Source of the DNA: a virus
Length of the DNA stretch: 25,410 nt
Virus record (IMG/VR): IMGVR_UViG_3300042446_002259
Location: 1-25,410 of that record
Reading direction: 5' to 3' (one strand)
The notes below the pieces were generated by a model. That model saw nothing but the letters and a program-made list of their open reading frames with translations, did not search any database and was not told the origin of the DNA. Within the stretch, counting starts at the first letter, position 1. Each line of letters opens with the position of its first letter. The translations under genes were made by a program, and so were the position numbers. Shown here piece by piece: positions 5,163 through 11,880 of this stretch.

Positions 5163-5725
5163 TGCCAGACGTTGTATTATCTAATGACGATTTAACTGTT
5201 TTATCTGGACCAGAAACAATTGAACTTCTTGTTGATATAGGTCCAACTGGAACAAGAGGTAGCAAGTTTTTTGTAGGTGTTGGAAATCCAAACTCAGTTA
5301 CTCTATCAACTAAAATATTAAACGATTTATATATTAACTCTGCTCCTGGATCAGACTATGGTTATTTATACCAATATGTTTCACAGCCTGGTGGAGATAC
5401 CTGGGTAGAAGTTTTAAGATTAAACCCAACAATTTATTCTAAATTACATACAGTAACTTTTGCTTCAGGAACAAGTGCTTATGCTGGAAATGGATCTGTA
5501 GTTATTCCAATAACAGATATATCTACGGCTGCTGGACTTACCGCTGCAAACTTTAATGTCCAATACTCAATTCAAAATACAAAACCATTAGCCTCTTCTC
5601 TCTCATCTGTTAGTATATCTGGAACAGATTTAGTTATAAATCTTGAGGCTTCTGAGTATGACGGAACCTGGGGCTCATTTGATGCAGAGGTTTCAGTTCA
5701 TATTTTTGTATCGGTTATGATATAA
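5162..5725 (+). CDS. Tail fibre protein with collagen-like hinge
   Basis: This 187-residue protein begins with a beta segment and then a short IGPTGTRGSKFFVGVGNPN block (residues 26-44). That block recurs in actinophage tail fibres, where a short GPTGPRG hinge precedes a domain reporting as tail fibre. The C-terminal half (about residues 95-187) is a Ser/Thr-rich beta domain ending in alternating hydrophobic residues. It is started by the overlapping TAATG of the previous gene. It probably contributes to the adsorption apparatus. The receptor is unknown. Confidence 0.6.
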   Translation: MPDVVLSNDDLTVLSGPETIELLVDIGPTGTRGSKFFVGVGNPNSVTLSTKILNDLYINSAPGSDYGYLYQYVSQPGGDTWVEVLRLNPTIYSKLHTVTFASGTSAYAGNGSVVIPITDISTAAGLTAANFNVQYSIQNTKPLASSLSSVSISGTDLVINLEASEYDGTWGSFDAEVSVHIFVSVMI

Positions 5726-5726
5726 T
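5718..5726 (+). promoter_or_regulatory. Extended -10 promoter
   Basis: Perfect TG-A-TATAAT whose hexamer contains the stop codon of the upstream gene. It is 17 nt before ATG 5744, with AAGGTGA (5731-5737) as Shine-Dalgarno. Confidence 0.5.
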
Positions 5727-5743
5727 GAACAAGGTGAAATGAC

Positions 5744-6211
5744 ATGGCAGTAGAATCAATAGGAGTTTTATACTCCACAAAAATTCCAGGGTATGCAGAC
5801 AATGCCGATATTCAGGCTGCTCTAAGAGCATATCACTATGGCTCGTATTCATTTGATACTAGCGAGTCAAACGCTGCAAACCTTATTAACCCATCAATTG
5901 CATACACACTAAATAACCTTCAAGGACAAATTACTGATCTTGATCCATCAGGATCTGTTTCAAAATCAATAATTGATGCAAAGGGTGACTTGCTTGTAGG
6001 AAGTGCAAATGATACCGTAGATAATCTCTCACTTGGAACTAATGGGTACGTTCTTACCGTTGATACCGCACAAACGTTGGGTGTAAAGTGGGCTGCCCCA
6101 TCAGTTACAACATCTAATTCTGTAACATTAACAAACAAGACAATAGCATATGATGATAATACATTAGATGGAGTTGCTTCAGAAATATTAGTTTTAATGG
6201 GGGCTTTGTAA
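5744..6211 (+). CDS. Tail fibre protein, modular
   Basis: This 155-residue protein contains the phage fibre module DAKGDLLVGSANDT, about residues 78-91. It continues to a VKWAAP ending near residue 118, closely matching residues 33-76 of the 708-residue fibre at 12694. After this come TLTNKTIAYDDNTLDG, as in many fibre joints, and a short C-terminus ending LMGAL. The fibre at 15343-16596 ends with the near-identical IMGAL. The shared modules suggest recombination between fibre genes or a common trimerisation and attachment site at the C-terminus. No catalytic motif is seen. Confidence 0.65.
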   Translation: MAVESIGVLYSTKIPGYADNADIQAALRAYHYGSYSFDTSESNAANLINPSIAYTLNNLQGQITDLDPSGSVSKSIIDAKGDLLVGSANDTVDNLSLGTNGYVLTVDTAQTLGVKWAAPSVTTSNSVTLTNKTIAYDDNTLDGVASEILVLMGAL

Positions 6212-6230
6212 AATTTTAAAAAATATAGTG

Positions 6231-6236
6231 TATAAT
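6231..6236 (+). promoter_or_regulatory. TATAAT promoter element
   Basis: TATAAT preceded by GTG rather than the exact TGn. It lies 32 nt before ATG 6269, with TAGGAGGT (6253-6260) as Shine-Dalgarno. Confidence 0.4.
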
Positions 6237-6268
6237 ATAACCATAACCTACTTAGGAGGTAGTAACTA

Positions 6269-6571
6269 ATGGCTACAACAACTAAAGCACTAGCAAGAGC
6301 AGCAGCAGCAACGTCTTCTGCAACTCTATATACAGTGCCAGCATCCACCACAGCAGTAATAACAAATATTGCTGTTACAAATACAGCAGGATCAGCAGGA
6401 ACCTTTTCTCTATTGTTAGATGATGTCTCTCTTCATACAACAACGGCGATTGCAGCAAACTCAACTGTGTATATTGATCTAAAGCAGACCCTCGCCACGA
6501 CCAAAACAATTAAAGGTTTTGCATCAGCAACAACAGTTAACTTTCATATCAGCGGAGTGGAGATAGCGTAA
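6269..6571 (+). CDS. Small beta-rich virion protein
   Basis: This 100-residue protein starts behind a strong Shine-Dalgarno (TAGGAGGT). After an Ala-rich N-terminus, LYTVPASTTAVITNIAVTN and the following strands form a compact beta domain. The pattern is common in phage tail-associated or head-decoration proteins. It has no Cys, no signal peptide and no membrane segment. The stop overlaps the next ATG (TAATG), so the two are coupled. It is likely a virion component, but whether fibre tip or decoration protein cannot be told. Confidence 0.5.
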   Translation: MATTTKALARAAAATSSATLYTVPASTTAVITNIAVTNTAGSAGTFSLLLDDVSLHTTTAIAANSTVYIDLKQTLATTKTIKGFASATTVNFHISGVEIA

Positions 6572-7134
6572 TGGGTATTGCAACATTTCCAGCATCATCA
6601 TCTGGTCTATCTTCAGCAATTAAAAGCCTTCAGCGTGGATCGGCAGCATCTGCAGGTAATATTACAATTAGTGCTGTTGATACTACAAAAACAATGGTTA
6701 ACTCTTTTTCAACAGCATCAGCAGGTACGGTTGCAGCAACAGGAACAGTGAGTGCCGCAAATGGAACTGCTTCTGGACAAACAACTTCAAACTCCGCTGC
6801 TTATGGCGGACTCGATGCATCAGGTACTTACATGGGGTATGCAGGTTCTACTGGTACACCACAGCCATACGTAGCACCATATTACTCAGGTCGTTACGGT
6901 CAAACTTATAATCCAAATAACGTACCAGCAGCACCATTTGGAGGATATATGAACTCTGGAACATTTGGTATTTCTGCAATGAACGTTAATGGTCAAAACA
7001 TTGGTCTTAATGCAACAAATCTTTCTGGCGGATCTACAAACCTTATGGCTGGTGTTTATGGAGCATATTTATCTTCATCAACTAACCTAGTAGTAACTGG
7101 TCCATGTCAGTATGAAGTAGTAGAGTATAACTAG
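6571..7134 (+). CDS. Gly/Ser/Ala-rich tail fibre or receptor-binding protein
   Basis: This 187-residue protein has the N-terminal pattern SAIKSLQRG followed by NITISAVDTTKTMVNSF, which I associate with repeated phage virion beta domains. The middle is low-complexity and rich in Gly, Tyr and Pro (roughly residues 75-130). The end is a hydrophobic beta strand (YEVVEY). Translation starts from the TAATG overlap with its neighbour. It probably forms part of a fibre together with 6269-6571. No enzymatic motif is seen. Confidence 0.5.
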   Translation: MGIATFPASSSGLSSAIKSLQRGSAASAGNITISAVDTTKTMVNSFSTASAGTVAATGTVSAANGTASGQTTSNSAAYGGLDASGTYMGYAGSTGTPQPYVAPYYSGRYGQTYNPNNVPAAPFGGYMNSGTFGISAMNVNGQNIGLNATNLSGGSTNLMAGVYGAYLSSSTNLVVTGPCQYEVVEYN

Positions 7135-7154
7135 GATATAAGGGAGAAAAATAA

Positions 7155-7646
7155 ATGAAATATTTTGTACACTTAAAAGATGACATTGTTTTTGCACATC
7201 ACTCATCTTCAACAGATATTGATATTCCAGGAGATAACATAATTGAAGTTCCTTCAGATGGATCTACATATCTTCTAAAAAAGCATGTTGATGGCAACTT
7301 TGTTGATGCTCCAGAAATTAAATATGCAATTATTGACGAAGATACAGTTGTAGGAATTGAAAAAACAATTTTTTCATCTGACGTAAAGGGACCAATTATT
7401 ACCAATCCAGCAGTAAAGGTATTATGGACTTGGAACGGTTCTGAATTTTCAGATATACAGAAGCCAGTTGCTTACGATACAATTATATTTGATGGAAAAG
7501 AAATTACAACAAGTGCAAGCATGCCTGCCATGACAGATGAACAATACGCAAATATCCTTGCTACACAGGCTCAAGCAGAGGCTGAACGTCTTTTTGTACA
7601 GAATCAAATGGAAAATCCAACTACAGAACCTGGTTCTGAAGCATAA
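7155..7646 (+). CDS. Tail-associated protein, unknown
   Basis: This 163-residue protein has a mixed beta N-terminal region and an acidic helical C-terminal tail (residues 120-163) rich in Gln, Glu and Ala. The organisation resembles small proteins that follow fibre genes and act as fibre-assembly chaperones, but sequence similarity is not strong enough to call it. AAGGGAGA upstream of ATG 7155 is a good Shine-Dalgarno. It is the last gene before the AT-rich accessory cassette starting at 7670. Confidence 0.4.
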   Translation: MKYFVHLKDDIVFAHHSSSTDIDIPGDNIIEVPSDGSTYLLKKHVDGNFVDAPEIKYAIIDEDTVVGIEKTIFSSDVKGPIITNPAVKVLWTWNGSEFSDIQKPVAYDTIIFDGKEITTSASMPAMTDEQYANILATQAQAEAERLFVQNQMENPTTEPGSEA

Positions 7647-7669
7647 TTTTTATTCATTAGGGGGTGTGT

Positions 7670-8365
7670 ATGTCTAAAAAAATTATTTTTACAAAAACTC
7701 TTCCTGTTTCGGATGAATATTTCCCAACACCTGCATCTACCCTTTTGCCAGAATGGTATAAAAAAACAAAATCATATGTAGATGATAAAAAAGAACCAAA
7801 CTTTGTTAGTGCAACAACTGCTACAATAAAAAAATGTCTTCCAGTATTTGATGCAATTACTGGAGGATACATAATTCCAACCTATACAGATCTTTGGATA
7901 AAAAAAACAGAGGGAAATGAAATACATTACTTAACAAGTAATGAGATAGATATTCAGTTTCACCCAACACCACAAGCACCATACCACCCATTTATGAATC
8001 AACATCCATATCCTAAATGGATTAACCCCTGGTCAATTGAAACGCCAAAGGGGTATTCTTGTTTATTTATACCACCAGTTCATGGAGGTAATGAGTATTT
8101 TCAAATTGCAGAAGGAATAGTGGATACCGATAGGTATACTTCTCCAGTTAATTTTCCATTTGTTTTAAAAGATACAGAGTTCACTGGATTAATTCCAGCA
8201 GGAACTCCGATGGTCCAAATAATACCTTTTAAGCGTGATTCCTGGAAACAAGAACTTGGATCTGAAATTAATGAAAAAAAATCTACAGAAACTACAAGAC
8301 TTCTTTCAAGTCAATTTTATGATAGATATAAAAAAATGTTTTGGACATCAAAATCTTTTAAATAA
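7670..8365 (+). CDS. DUF6065-like protein, paralogue 2
   Basis: This 231-residue protein is closely related to the next gene and more distantly to 653-1399. Landmarks are PEWYKK (27-32), CLPVFDAITGGYIIPTYTD (56-74), PKGYSCLFIPP (126-136), a GIVDTD turn (149-154) and IPAGTPMVQIIPFKR (175-189). The pattern resembles DUF6065; the function is unknown. ATG 7670 is preferred over an in-frame GTG at 7664 because TAGGGGGT (7658-7665) is correctly spaced for it. The Shine-Dalgarno is G-run-like, as in paralogue 1, and is complementary to the C-rich loop at 3478-3490. It opens the accessory cassette 7670-10159. Confidence 0.6.
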   Translation: MSKKIIFTKTLPVSDEYFPTPASTLLPEWYKKTKSYVDDKKEPNFVSATTATIKKCLPVFDAITGGYIIPTYTDLWIKKTEGNEIHYLTSNEIDIQFHPTPQAPYHPFMNQHPYPKWINPWSIETPKGYSCLFIPPVHGGNEYFQIAEGIVDTDRYTSPVNFPFVLKDTEFTGLIPAGTPMVQIIPFKRDSWKQELGSEINEKKSTETTRLLSSQFYDRYKKMFWTSKSFK

Positions 8366-8383
8366 TGAAGAATAATTTTTATG

Positions 8384-8389
8384 TATACT
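8384..8389 (+). promoter_or_regulatory. Possible leaderless promoter element TATACT
   Basis: TATACT lies 6 nt before ATG 8396, the same spacing as other leaderless starts here. The TG lies one base too close for a perfect extended -10, so support is weak. Confidence 0.25.
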
Positions 8390-8395
8390 AGAGTT

Positions 8396-9100
8396 ATGGG
8401 AAAAATGAAAAATATATTTAGGCACTCTGCAATAATTGATGGAATAAAAGAAATATCTCCAGCAAAAGAGTTTATGCCAGAATGGTATAAAAGAGGAGAC
8501 AATATAAAAGATGGTCAAAAAATAATAAAAAGTCTACCAATTGAACCAGGATTTAAACTTTGCTCATCTTTTAGCGACAGCCTTCTCTCTGGGTATATGA
8601 TGCCATTATCAATGGATATTGCTATACAACAAACAGATGCAGGCCCAATTATAACTTGGAACAATATAAATTTAGTACCTCCTATTGTAGAAAAAAGATT
8701 AATAAGTCAAAATTCAACCCTACCAACCCCAATGGGATGTTCTCCAAATCATTTTGCATGGAAGACACAGCATGCAATTAACATACCAAAAGGTTATAGT
8801 GCCCTTATTGGTCATCCATTAAATAGATTTGATTTACCATTTTTTACTTTAACTGGAATTGTAGATGGAGAGTTCGATATGTATAATGGATCTATTCCAG
8901 TATATTTTAGTTCAACTTTTGAAGGAATAATTCCTGCAGGAACTCCAATTGCTCAAATTATTTTATTTAAAAGAGAAAATTGGAAAAGCAAAATTGACAA
9001 AGGTATTTTACAAAAAGCAAATCTTAATCATATTAAAAGCATACTTCCAGCATATGGCTGGTATAAAAAAAATATTTGGAAAAAGAAAAGTTATGAATAA
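8396..9100 (+). CDS. DUF6065-like protein, paralogue 3
   Basis: With ATG 8396 the product has 234 residues. It matches paralogue 2 in order: PEWYKR (28-33), a GYMMP strand with conserved Asp (66-74), IPKGYSALIGHP (130-141), LTGIVDGEFD (152-161) and IPAGTPIAQIILFKR (179-193). Upstream in-frame ATG 8381 is possible, but 8396 places PEWYK at the same distance from the N-terminus as in paralogue 2. A third ATG is at 8405. The two adjacent copies look like a tandem duplication that has since diverged. The catalytic or binding role is unknown. Confidence 0.6.
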   Translation: MGKMKNIFRHSAIIDGIKEISPAKEFMPEWYKRGDNIKDGQKIIKSLPIEPGFKLCSSFSDSLLSGYMMPLSMDIAIQQTDAGPIITWNNINLVPPIVEKRLISQNSTLPTPMGCSPNHFAWKTQHAINIPKGYSALIGHPLNRFDLPFFTLTGIVDGEFDMYNGSIPVYFSSTFEGIIPAGTPIAQIILFKRENWKSKIDKGILQKANLNHIKSILPAYGWYKKNIWKKKSYE

Positions 9101-9102
9101 AT

Positions 9103-9627
9103 ATGGGAAAGTATATATCTAAAACCTTAATTTGGAATAATTTATTAATTAATTTTACAGGATCTCCAAGACCATCGCATAACGTGCCACAAAGTTTTTG
9201 GAATAGGAAAAGAGTATTAGCAAACGGTAAAAAAGTAAAAGGAAAGTTTTATTTACATAAGATAATTCCTATACCCTGGCAGTCAAAACCAATTTTTGAT
9301 GAAGTTACTAGGGTTGTTTTTAATGTAGTAGAAGATAATGAATCTTTAGTTTATAAAAATAATTTATGTTCATTTTGCGGCATAAAAATAGATGATACAG
9401 AAGAGTGTATAAGATGGACAGACACAAACGCTAACCCATTTGAAGTTGGATCTCGTGTTTTTTCAGATAATCATCCACTACATTTTGATTGTATGAAACA
9501 GGCAAGAGTTTACTGTCCATATATGAAGTCTTTAGATAACTCAGAATTTGAAATTGGAGAGTATAATAAGTTAAGAAGAAATGCAGATCTTTTTATAAAT
9601 TCTTTAAAGGAGAATAATAGTGAATAA
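9103..9627 (+). CDS. Zinc-binding protein, unknown function
   Basis: This 174-residue protein contains C89-x2-C92 (CSFC), C102, then H127-x2-C130 (HFDC) and C138. The spacing suggests a treble-clef or LIM-like zinc site. The N-terminal 85 residues are basic and aromatic (for example IPIPWQSKPIFDEVTR) and unrecognised. It follows paralogue 3 by 2 nt and overlaps the oxygenase start, so the cassette is one translational unit. A DNA- or protein-binding role is possible but not supported by a named family. Confidence 0.5.
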   Translation: MGKYISKTLIWNNLLINFTGSPRPSHNVPQSFWNRKRVLANGKKVKGKFYLHKIIPIPWQSKPIFDEVTRVVFNVVEDNESLVYKNNLCSFCGIKIDDTEECIRWTDTNANPFEVGSRVFSDNHPLHFDCMKQARVYCPYMKSLDNSEFEIGEYNKLRRNADLFINSLKENNSE

Positions 9628-10159
9628 TGATGAACTAAAAGTAATTGAAGGTTTTCTTACAGAAGAAGAGTGTCTTTCTATAACTAGTTACATGGATAGC
9701 GTAAAAGATAGAAAGTTTTGGATAGAAAATAGTTTAAGGCAGATGATTGTTAACTCTGAGTCTGAAATAATGGTTTCTTTATTGTCTAAATATATAAAGA
9801 AAATTAGAGAAGTACTAAACAACGAAAACCTATACATAACAGAATACATGTTGTCTAGATATAATCCAGGGTTCAAGATGCAACTACACAGTGATTTAGA
9901 GGATGGTAAGGATCATTTTTCAGTAACTGCAGTAGCATACCTAAATAATGATTTCTCTGGAGGGGACATTGTTTTTCCAGACCTAAACTTTAGACATTCT
10001 CCTAAAATGGGGGATTTAACCCTATTTAATTCAGGATCAGAAAAAACAAGTCATGGGGTAGAAGTTGTAAAAACTGGCATTAGATATGCTATGCCAATTT
10101 GGATTAGTGAAAATCCAGACCTTGAATTAAAGTTTTTAAACAAAAAAATAACCCCCTAA
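9620..10159 (+). CDS. 2-oxoglutarate/Fe(II)-dependent oxygenase (prolyl-4-hydroxylase-like)
   Basis: This 179-residue protein has the facial triad of the 2OG-Fe(II) superfamily: H90-x-D92 (LHSD), distal H145 (SHGV) and the 2-oxoglutarate-binding R155 (GIRYAMPIW). The core strand YMLSRYNPGF and the FSGGDIVFP segment (112-120) match the P4Hc/2OG-FeII_Oxy_3 layout. Such enzymes hydroxylate amino-acid side chains, nucleobases or small molecules; the substrate here is unknown. The start is GTG 9620, supported by AAAGGAG (9606-9612) and an 8-nt overlap with the upstream gene. Phages often carry such oxygenases near structural genes. The collagen-like protein at 4046-4783 is one candidate substrate. 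Confidence 0.75.
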   Translation: MNNDELKVIEGFLTEEECLSITSYMDSVKDRKFWIENSLRQMIVNSESEIMVSLLSKYIKKIREVLNNENLYITEYMLSRYNPGFKMQLHSDLEDGKDHFSVTAVAYLNNDFSGGDIVFPDLNFRHSPKMGDLTLFNSGSEKTSHGVEVVKTGIRYAMPIWISENPDLELKFLNKKITP

Positions 10160-10180
10160 ATTAATAGAGGGTTACTTTTT
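10149..10180. terminator. Bidirectional intrinsic terminator
   Basis: TAACCCCCT (10149-10157) pairs with AGAGGGTTA (10166-10174) with one mismatch and an 8-nt loop. TTTTT follows on the + strand and A7 precedes it, giving a T-run on the - strand. It sits between the convergent oxygenase and lysin genes. Confidence 0.7.
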
Positions 10181-10181
10181 A

Positions 10182-10727
10182 TTATTTAGGAAATTTATTC
10201 ATCCACATTCTAGTTTTAGGTGTTATGCCCTTCCAAGAAGACCAATCTTCTCCACCCCTAGACATGTAGTATGCAATCTCAGCATTTTTGACGGGATTGA
10301 ATAATTCAGCGTTAGAGTCAAGATCAAACTTATCTCGTCTATCTGGACCCAGTGTATCAATCATATTAATTTGAAACATCCCGTAGGATGAGTCCCCTGT
10401 CTTATGGTTTCCGTTAAATGCTAAAGGACGACCATTAGATTCTTTCTTGGCAATAGCCCAAGCCACTACTAAATCATTACCTTCAAATCCCACCAAAGAA
10501 AGTAACTTCTTTAATTCAACATCTGTAAGATGTGTCTTGTTTTCATAACGTTCTAACATTTTTGCTTTAGAAACAACAAAAGCCACCTTGTGGGTGGCAG
10601 CAGGGTTTTCAGCCTGTTTAATTAGTAAGTTGTTTTCCGTAGTTGATGCATTAGCAAAGTTGCTAAATGGTGCCACAACTCCAACTAATGCTAGGATTCC
10701 AATCCAAGCCTTTTTATCTCTTCTCAT
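10182..10727 (-). CDS. Secreted lysozyme/SLT-like muramidase (lysin candidate)
   Basis: This 181-residue protein starts with a basic stretch (MRRDKK), a hydrophobic core (about 8-20) and a probable signal-peptidase site after ANA (residues 26-28). The second half is a lysozyme-like/soluble-transglycosylase domain: WAIAKKESNG with catalytic Glu96, GDSSYGMFQIN (111-121), and a helix with NPVKNAEIAYYM (144-155) before WSSW. It would cleave peptidoglycan glycan strands outside the membrane. The signal peptide suggests a Sec-exported lysin, or a host-derived resuscitation/transglycosylase gene. It has AGGAGG before the ATG and the only promoter in the window with a good -35. It points against its neighbours and may be acquired. 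Confidence 0.7.
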   Translation of the reverse strand: MRRDKKAWIGILALVGVVAPFSNFANASTTENNLLIKQAENPAATHKVAFVVSKAKMLERYENKTHLTDVELKKLLSLVGFEGNDLVVAWAIAKKESNGRPLAFNGNHKTGDSSYGMFQINMIDTLGPDRRDKFDLDSNAELFNPVKNAEIAYYMSRGGEDWSSWKGITPKTRMWMNKFPK

Positions 10728-10748
10728 AATAAAAACCTCCTAGAGACT

Positions 10749-10772
10749 AAAAATGCTACTTGTTAGTAGCAT
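10749..10772 (-). promoter_or_regulatory. 5'-leader hairpin upstream of the lysin gene
   Basis: On the - strand ATGCTAC (10772-10766) and GTAGCAT (10759-10753) form a perfect 7-bp stem with loop TAACAA, followed by TTTT. The predicted transcription start is at about 10772, the first base of the stem. It could be a 5' stabiliser or an attenuator-type terminator. Confidence 0.45.
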
Positions 10773-10778
10773 GTATTA

Positions 10779-10808
10779 ATTATAACATGAATTTGGCTCC
10801 AAAGTCAA
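10779..10808 (-). promoter_or_regulatory. Consensus -35/-10 promoter for the lysin gene
   Basis: On the - strand TTGACT (10808-10803), 18-nt spacer, TG-T-TATAAT (hexamer 10784-10779). This is the best housekeeping-sigma-type promoter in the window and is divergent to the + strand promoter at 10855-10863. Confidence 0.65.
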
Positions 10809-10854
10809 ACTTTAGGTAACATTTTGGTAACTTTTTAATTTTTTGTGAGGGAAG

Positions 10855-10863
10855 TGGTATAAT
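10855..10863 (+). promoter_or_regulatory. Extended -10 promoter, leaderless type
   Basis: Perfect TG-G-TATAAT, 10 nt before ATG 10874, no Shine-Dalgarno between. Confidence 0.6.
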
Positions 10864-10873
10864 AATAAGTACT

Positions 10874-11401
10874 ATGGCTACTGGTGCAACTAATACTTAT
10901 GATCTTCCTTATCCCGTTTTAAGTGACCCTGTAAATGTTCATGAGGATATTCAGTCACTTGCAGAGCGATTAGAAGATGTCCTATCTAATGTTGGTGTTC
11001 CATTTATTTCTTTAGAAGTTAGAAATACAACAGGTGCAACAATTGCAAAAGGAACTCCAGTATATATTTCAGGGTATTCAACAAAACCATTAATTGCAAA
11101 ATCTGATTCAGATGACTTAACAACCTTTCCAGTTGTAGGAATAACACAGGCAGCAATTTCAAATAACGCAGATGGAGTAATAATTATCTCTGGAGTATTT
11201 GAAGGAATTGACACTTCTTCTTATACCGCTGGAGATATCTTATATGTTGCCAATGGTGGAGGTTTGACAAACTCAATTCCTACTGGTGGGTCAGGGGCTG
11301 TAGCGGTAGTCGCTAAATCAAATGCCTCAACTGGAATTATTATTGTTGGTCAGCCAAAGGGTAATGGAACTTGGGGGGCATTAAAAAATGGACTTGCTTA
11401 A
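10874..11401 (+). CDS. Tail fibre / virion beta-domain protein
   Basis: This 175-residue protein opens with YDLPYPVLSDPVNVHEDI and a short helix (SLAERLEDVL). It is followed by RNTTGATIAKGTPVYISG (about 50-67), a PVVGIT strand, and GIDTSSYTAGDILYVANGG (116-134). The latter blocks are a widespread phage virion module in fibre and decoration proteins, in which a DILYV/TS strand closes a beta barrel. It is predicted leaderless and is the first gene of the second fibre run. The stop codon directly abuts the promoter of the next gene. Confidence 0.6.
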   Translation: MATGATNTYDLPYPVLSDPVNVHEDIQSLAERLEDVLSNVGVPFISLEVRNTTGATIAKGTPVYISGYSTKPLIAKSDSDDLTTFPVVGITQAAISNNADGVIIISGVFEGIDTSSYTAGDILYVANGGGLTNSIPTGGSGAVAVVAKSNASTGIIIVGQPKGNGTWGALKNGLA

Positions 11402-11410
11402 TGGTATAAT
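11402..11410 (+). promoter_or_regulatory. Extended -10 promoter, leaderless type
   Basis: Perfect TG-G-TATAAT, 6 nt before ATG 11417, no Shine-Dalgarno. The element starts one base after the previous stop codon. Confidence 0.65.
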
Positions 11411-11416
11411 TTAACA

Positions 11417-11878
11417 ATGGCCGTATATAGAAACCCCAATGAGACTGCATTAGATCCTCAGCCCGTTGCTCCCGCTCCTTCAACATACAATGTTGGAAAT
11501 ATACCCCCACTTGTTAACTGGACTTGTGTAATTGGAGATAGTGCTTCTTTTAGAATTTATGTTGAAGATGATCTTGAAAATCCTTTAGATTATGACACCA
11601 CATCTGTTGGAGACGATTCTGGATGGGACATTTCTGGAGAGTTTAGACGATACTCTGATAACGTTGGAGATGATTTATTGTTTACGGTTTATCCAGACCA
11701 AACAGAATTTGATGAGGCTGGAGAGTTTACAGTTACACTCTCGCCTGCACAGTCTAAGATTTTAAGAACGGGCGATGTCTTTGATATTCAATTAAGAGAT
11801 GCTACTCGTGTTTGGACTGTTTGTCAGGGTGAAATGATTATGATCGGTGAAGTTACAGAACAAGATACAGTAAGTTAA
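11417..11878 (+). CDS. Small beta-sandwich tail protein (LtfC-like), copy 3
   Basis: This 153-residue protein has a Pro-rich N-terminal arm (about residues 1-30) and then the beta domain of copies 1 and 2. The domain has NWTCVIGDSASFRIYVEDD (35-53), a FDIQL strand near residue 120 and a closing GEMIMIGEVTE. The extra N-terminal arm may tether it to another virion protein. The open frame has no Shine-Dalgarno and sits 6 nt behind the promoter, a clear leaderless case. It is followed 2 nt later by the next gene. Confidence 0.6.
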   Translation: MAVYRNPNETALDPQPVAPAPSTYNVGNIPPLVNWTCVIGDSASFRIYVEDDLENPLDYDTTSVGDDSGWDISGEFRRYSDNVGDDLLFTVYPDQTEFDEAGEFTVTLSPAQSKILRTGDVFDIQLRDATRVWTVCQGEMIMIGEVTEQDTVS

Positions 11879-11880
11879 TC

